From assembly GCF_932526225.1 (NCBI RefSeq), contig NC_064034.1, forward strand, positions 2,776,001 to 2,840,000: DNA of 64,000 nucleotides, in the 5' to 3' direction. This document shows, piece by piece, positions 62,701 to 64,000 of this stretch; positions within the stretch are counted from its first letter, which is position 1; each line of letters begins with the position of its first letter. This DNA is from Nematostella vectensis (taxonomy: Eukaryota > Cnidaria > Anthozoa > Actiniaria > Edwardsiidae). Under the pieces are notes generated by a model. It saw only the letters and a list, made by a program, of their open reading frames with translations. It made no database searches and was not told the origin of the DNA. The position numbers and the translations under genes were made by a program.

Positions 62701-63604
62701 CACGTGTTTTAAGTGAAAACTCTTTTCTGTTTTTAACTTTCCATTTTCCCATCTCAGGTAAGAACTTCCAATCCTTACAGATTTGGTAGGCAATTACTTA
62801 CTAAGAGCGTTTGTGCTCGATCTGATAAATATCCAGCTATTAACTGTACCATAGAGAATAAAGATGCCGCCATCATCTTGAAAACAAAATGGATTCAACT
62901 TTCTGAACGATAGATCCCATGTAAAAACACTGCTCGCCTCTCATTGGATGGTAAAATAACAATTTAGAAATGACTTCTTCGCCAACTAAAAATAGCGCAT
63001 ATAAAAATCTATTCAACCATAAAAAGAATTTGACCATAGGATTCAAGAATAATTAATCATCGATCTCTCATCGATGATGAATTTCTCTATAGTATGTAAG
63101 CTGTATATTGGGAAAGGCAATTTGTACCCTTTATTAAAGCCGCATTGTCACCAGTTTACTTCCAATAGACACACTGCTTTCAATATTTTAAAATATTTTT
63201 CGCGTTTTCTGTTGAAAATCATCGGAGATTGTTACGTAATCGACCGGAAGTAAACTGGTGACAATGCGGACAACAAGTTGTAAGGTATATGAACTCACCC
63301 CGTCCCAATGGTCGTACTGATATTTCTGCCGCTTCAAGTACGGCTCTATTTCCTTGAGAAGTAAATTCTCTTCCTCTGCACTGATAAAATCTTCACAAAC
63401 TTCTAAATTTCCAGACACCAAATCCTGCAGCTTTTCTAGTTCTTCTAGCGTACAATCCTTAGTAACAAATGATACATTACCATCCGTGCTAGAACAAGCA
63501 TTTGCTCTAGTAGCAAGTAGCCTTCTGACAGTATTTCTGAGCGCAAATTTTCGAGAATAAGTGAAGTTTGCGACGAAGAGTTTTCGCAGCAACTTGTCCG
63601 CCAT
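59763..63604 (-). CDS. ALKBH7: ALKBH7 (AlkB homologue 7, mitochondrial 2-oxoglutarate/iron dioxygenase), 241 aa, 5 exons
   Basis: Mitochondrial AlkB-family oxygenase; in vertebrates tied to programmed necrosis and mitochondrial metabolism. Exons 5' to 3': 63299-63604, 61296-61438, 60952-60982, 60382-60506, 59763-59883; 726 nt with consistent phases. The N-terminus is Arg-rich without acids over residues 5-35 (VANFTYSRKFALRNTVRRLL), fitting a mitochondrial presequence. Iron ligands are H155 and D157 (PHIDS, in a 31-nt micro-exon) and H211 (EFTHEV). The 2-oxoglutarate-binding Arg falls in RDRRISVILR near 230. AIHGYRETEKSQWP and PRVHGLDLAPNG are also family-like. Start ATG 63602-63604. Two MITE copies and an inverted repeat sit in its introns and 3' flank. 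Confidence 0.95.
61052..61150. repeat. Short AT-rich tandem repeat in ALKBH7 intron 2
   Basis: GACATATTTAAGACAATATTAA repeated about four times. Confidence 0.85.
61505..61740. mobile_element. 236-bp MITE, copy 2, ALKBH7 intron 1
   Basis: Same ends as the element at 59519-59745 (CTATTTCA... TGAAATAG) and the same inner motifs (GTTGTCAGTGCAAATGGC, GGCAAATGGCAGTTCTA). Both copies are followed by GTGTA. Confidence 0.75.
63140..63269. repeat. 24-bp perfect inverted repeat in ALKBH7 intron 1
   Basis: CCGCATTGTCACCAGTTTAC at 63140 and GTAAACTGGTGACAATGCGG ending 63269 are exact reverse complements, with four more paired bases inside (TTCC/GGAA). The right arm ends about 30 bases from the donor of exon 1. 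Probably a small MITE. Confidence 0.75.
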
Positions 63605-63736
63605 TTTAAAATTTTAAAGCTACTACGCAAGCGCCGAATGAGGTCACGTGGTGCATGCCATATAAGCTCATGCTTTCGCGGGAATTTTCAAATCAGGAGG
63701 AGGTCAATGCATGATTGTCGTGGATCTTGAAGCAAG
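63605..63736. promoter_or_regulatory. Compact bidirectional promoter of ALKBH7 and the next plus-strand gene
   Basis: 132 bases between divergent start codons. It includes CACGTG (TGAGGTCACGTGGTGC), an E-box/USF-type site, and has no clear TATA box. Confidence 0.55.
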
Positions 63737-63786
63737 ATGGCGACAAAATCGACGAAAGTGCATGCAAAACTAAGCGATGGCGAAAG
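63737..63786 (+). CDS. First coding exon of an unidentified plus-strand gene (16 codons)
   Basis: ATG in a strong context (GCAAGATGGCG), reading MATKSTKVHAKLSDGE and then AG at a plausible donor (GTAGAG). The rest lies beyond the window. Too short to name. Confidence 0.45.
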
Positions 63787-64000
63787 GTAGAGCCTGTTTA
63801 TCACATCATTGTCAATTCCGACATCATGTCCAGTATGCAATAGGAATTCTTTGTGCTAAATTATTGCCCAATCCAAAATATTACTTTTGCTTTCAACGCA
63901 CGAGTATATTATAATTTTGTCCGTTTGCTTGCGGATAGAAGTTTACAGGTGCTTTATTCCTCGAACAAATGTATAATTCGAGCTCAGTAACTAAGTAACA

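Overview
The window is eukaryotic and clearly from an animal. Genes are split by GT-AG introns with phases that match across every junction I rebuilt, spacing is loose, and about a fifth of the sequence is tandem repeat. The gene set (ovothiol synthase OvoA, a class C receptor, an intronless divergent rhodopsin-type receptor, SNIP1, archaemetzincin, ALKBH7), together with Ty3/gypsy elements and many small inverted-repeat elements, fits a cnidarian, perhaps an anthozoan such as a sea anemone. The species is inference.

Layout. 1-3572 (+): C-terminal 301 codons of a phosphoglucomutase. 3893-5120: G-rich minisatellites between convergent genes. 5369-23775 (-): a complete 20-exon ovoA gene (756 aa). 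Its introns hold a nearly intact Ty3/gypsy element (13799-18434) inserted into a 50-bp minisatellite, a 2.5-kb array of 27-bp units, and several small foldback elements. 24.1-25.2 kb: a cluster of inverted-repeat elements. 27206-28117 (-): an intronless 7TM receptor. 28884-29698: a 24-bp minisatellite. 30357-44528 (-): a complete 10-exon SNIP1 (346 aa) whose introns hold three large arrays, a piggyBac-like element and a decayed gypsy 3' end. 44862-50429 (+): an archaemetzincin-like gene, divergent from SNIP1, with a 2.7-kb array of 42-bp units grown from one of its own exons. 50966-55393 (-): a complete 5-exon class C receptor (912 aa). 56658-56813 (-): an orphan first exon. 59763-63604 (-): a complete 5-exon ALKBH7 (241 aa), divergent from the first exon of another gene at 63737 (+).

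The most striking pattern is not a gene. At nine separate exon/intron junctions, in all five multi-exon genes that can be followed, a short segment spanning the junction (some exon, the splice site and some intron) has been tandemly duplicated. Copy number runs from two to about 63. This makes decoy splice sites and, in the archaemetzincin gene, a string of potential micro-exons. Most of the long open frames in the window are by-products of arrays whose unit length is a multiple of three, and they are not reported as proteins.

The genes are not an operon or pathway. Two divergent pairs (SNIP1/archaemetzincin and ALKBH7/next gene) probably share bidirectional promoters. All exon coordinates below come from reading splice sites and checking frame by eye; no transcript data were available.
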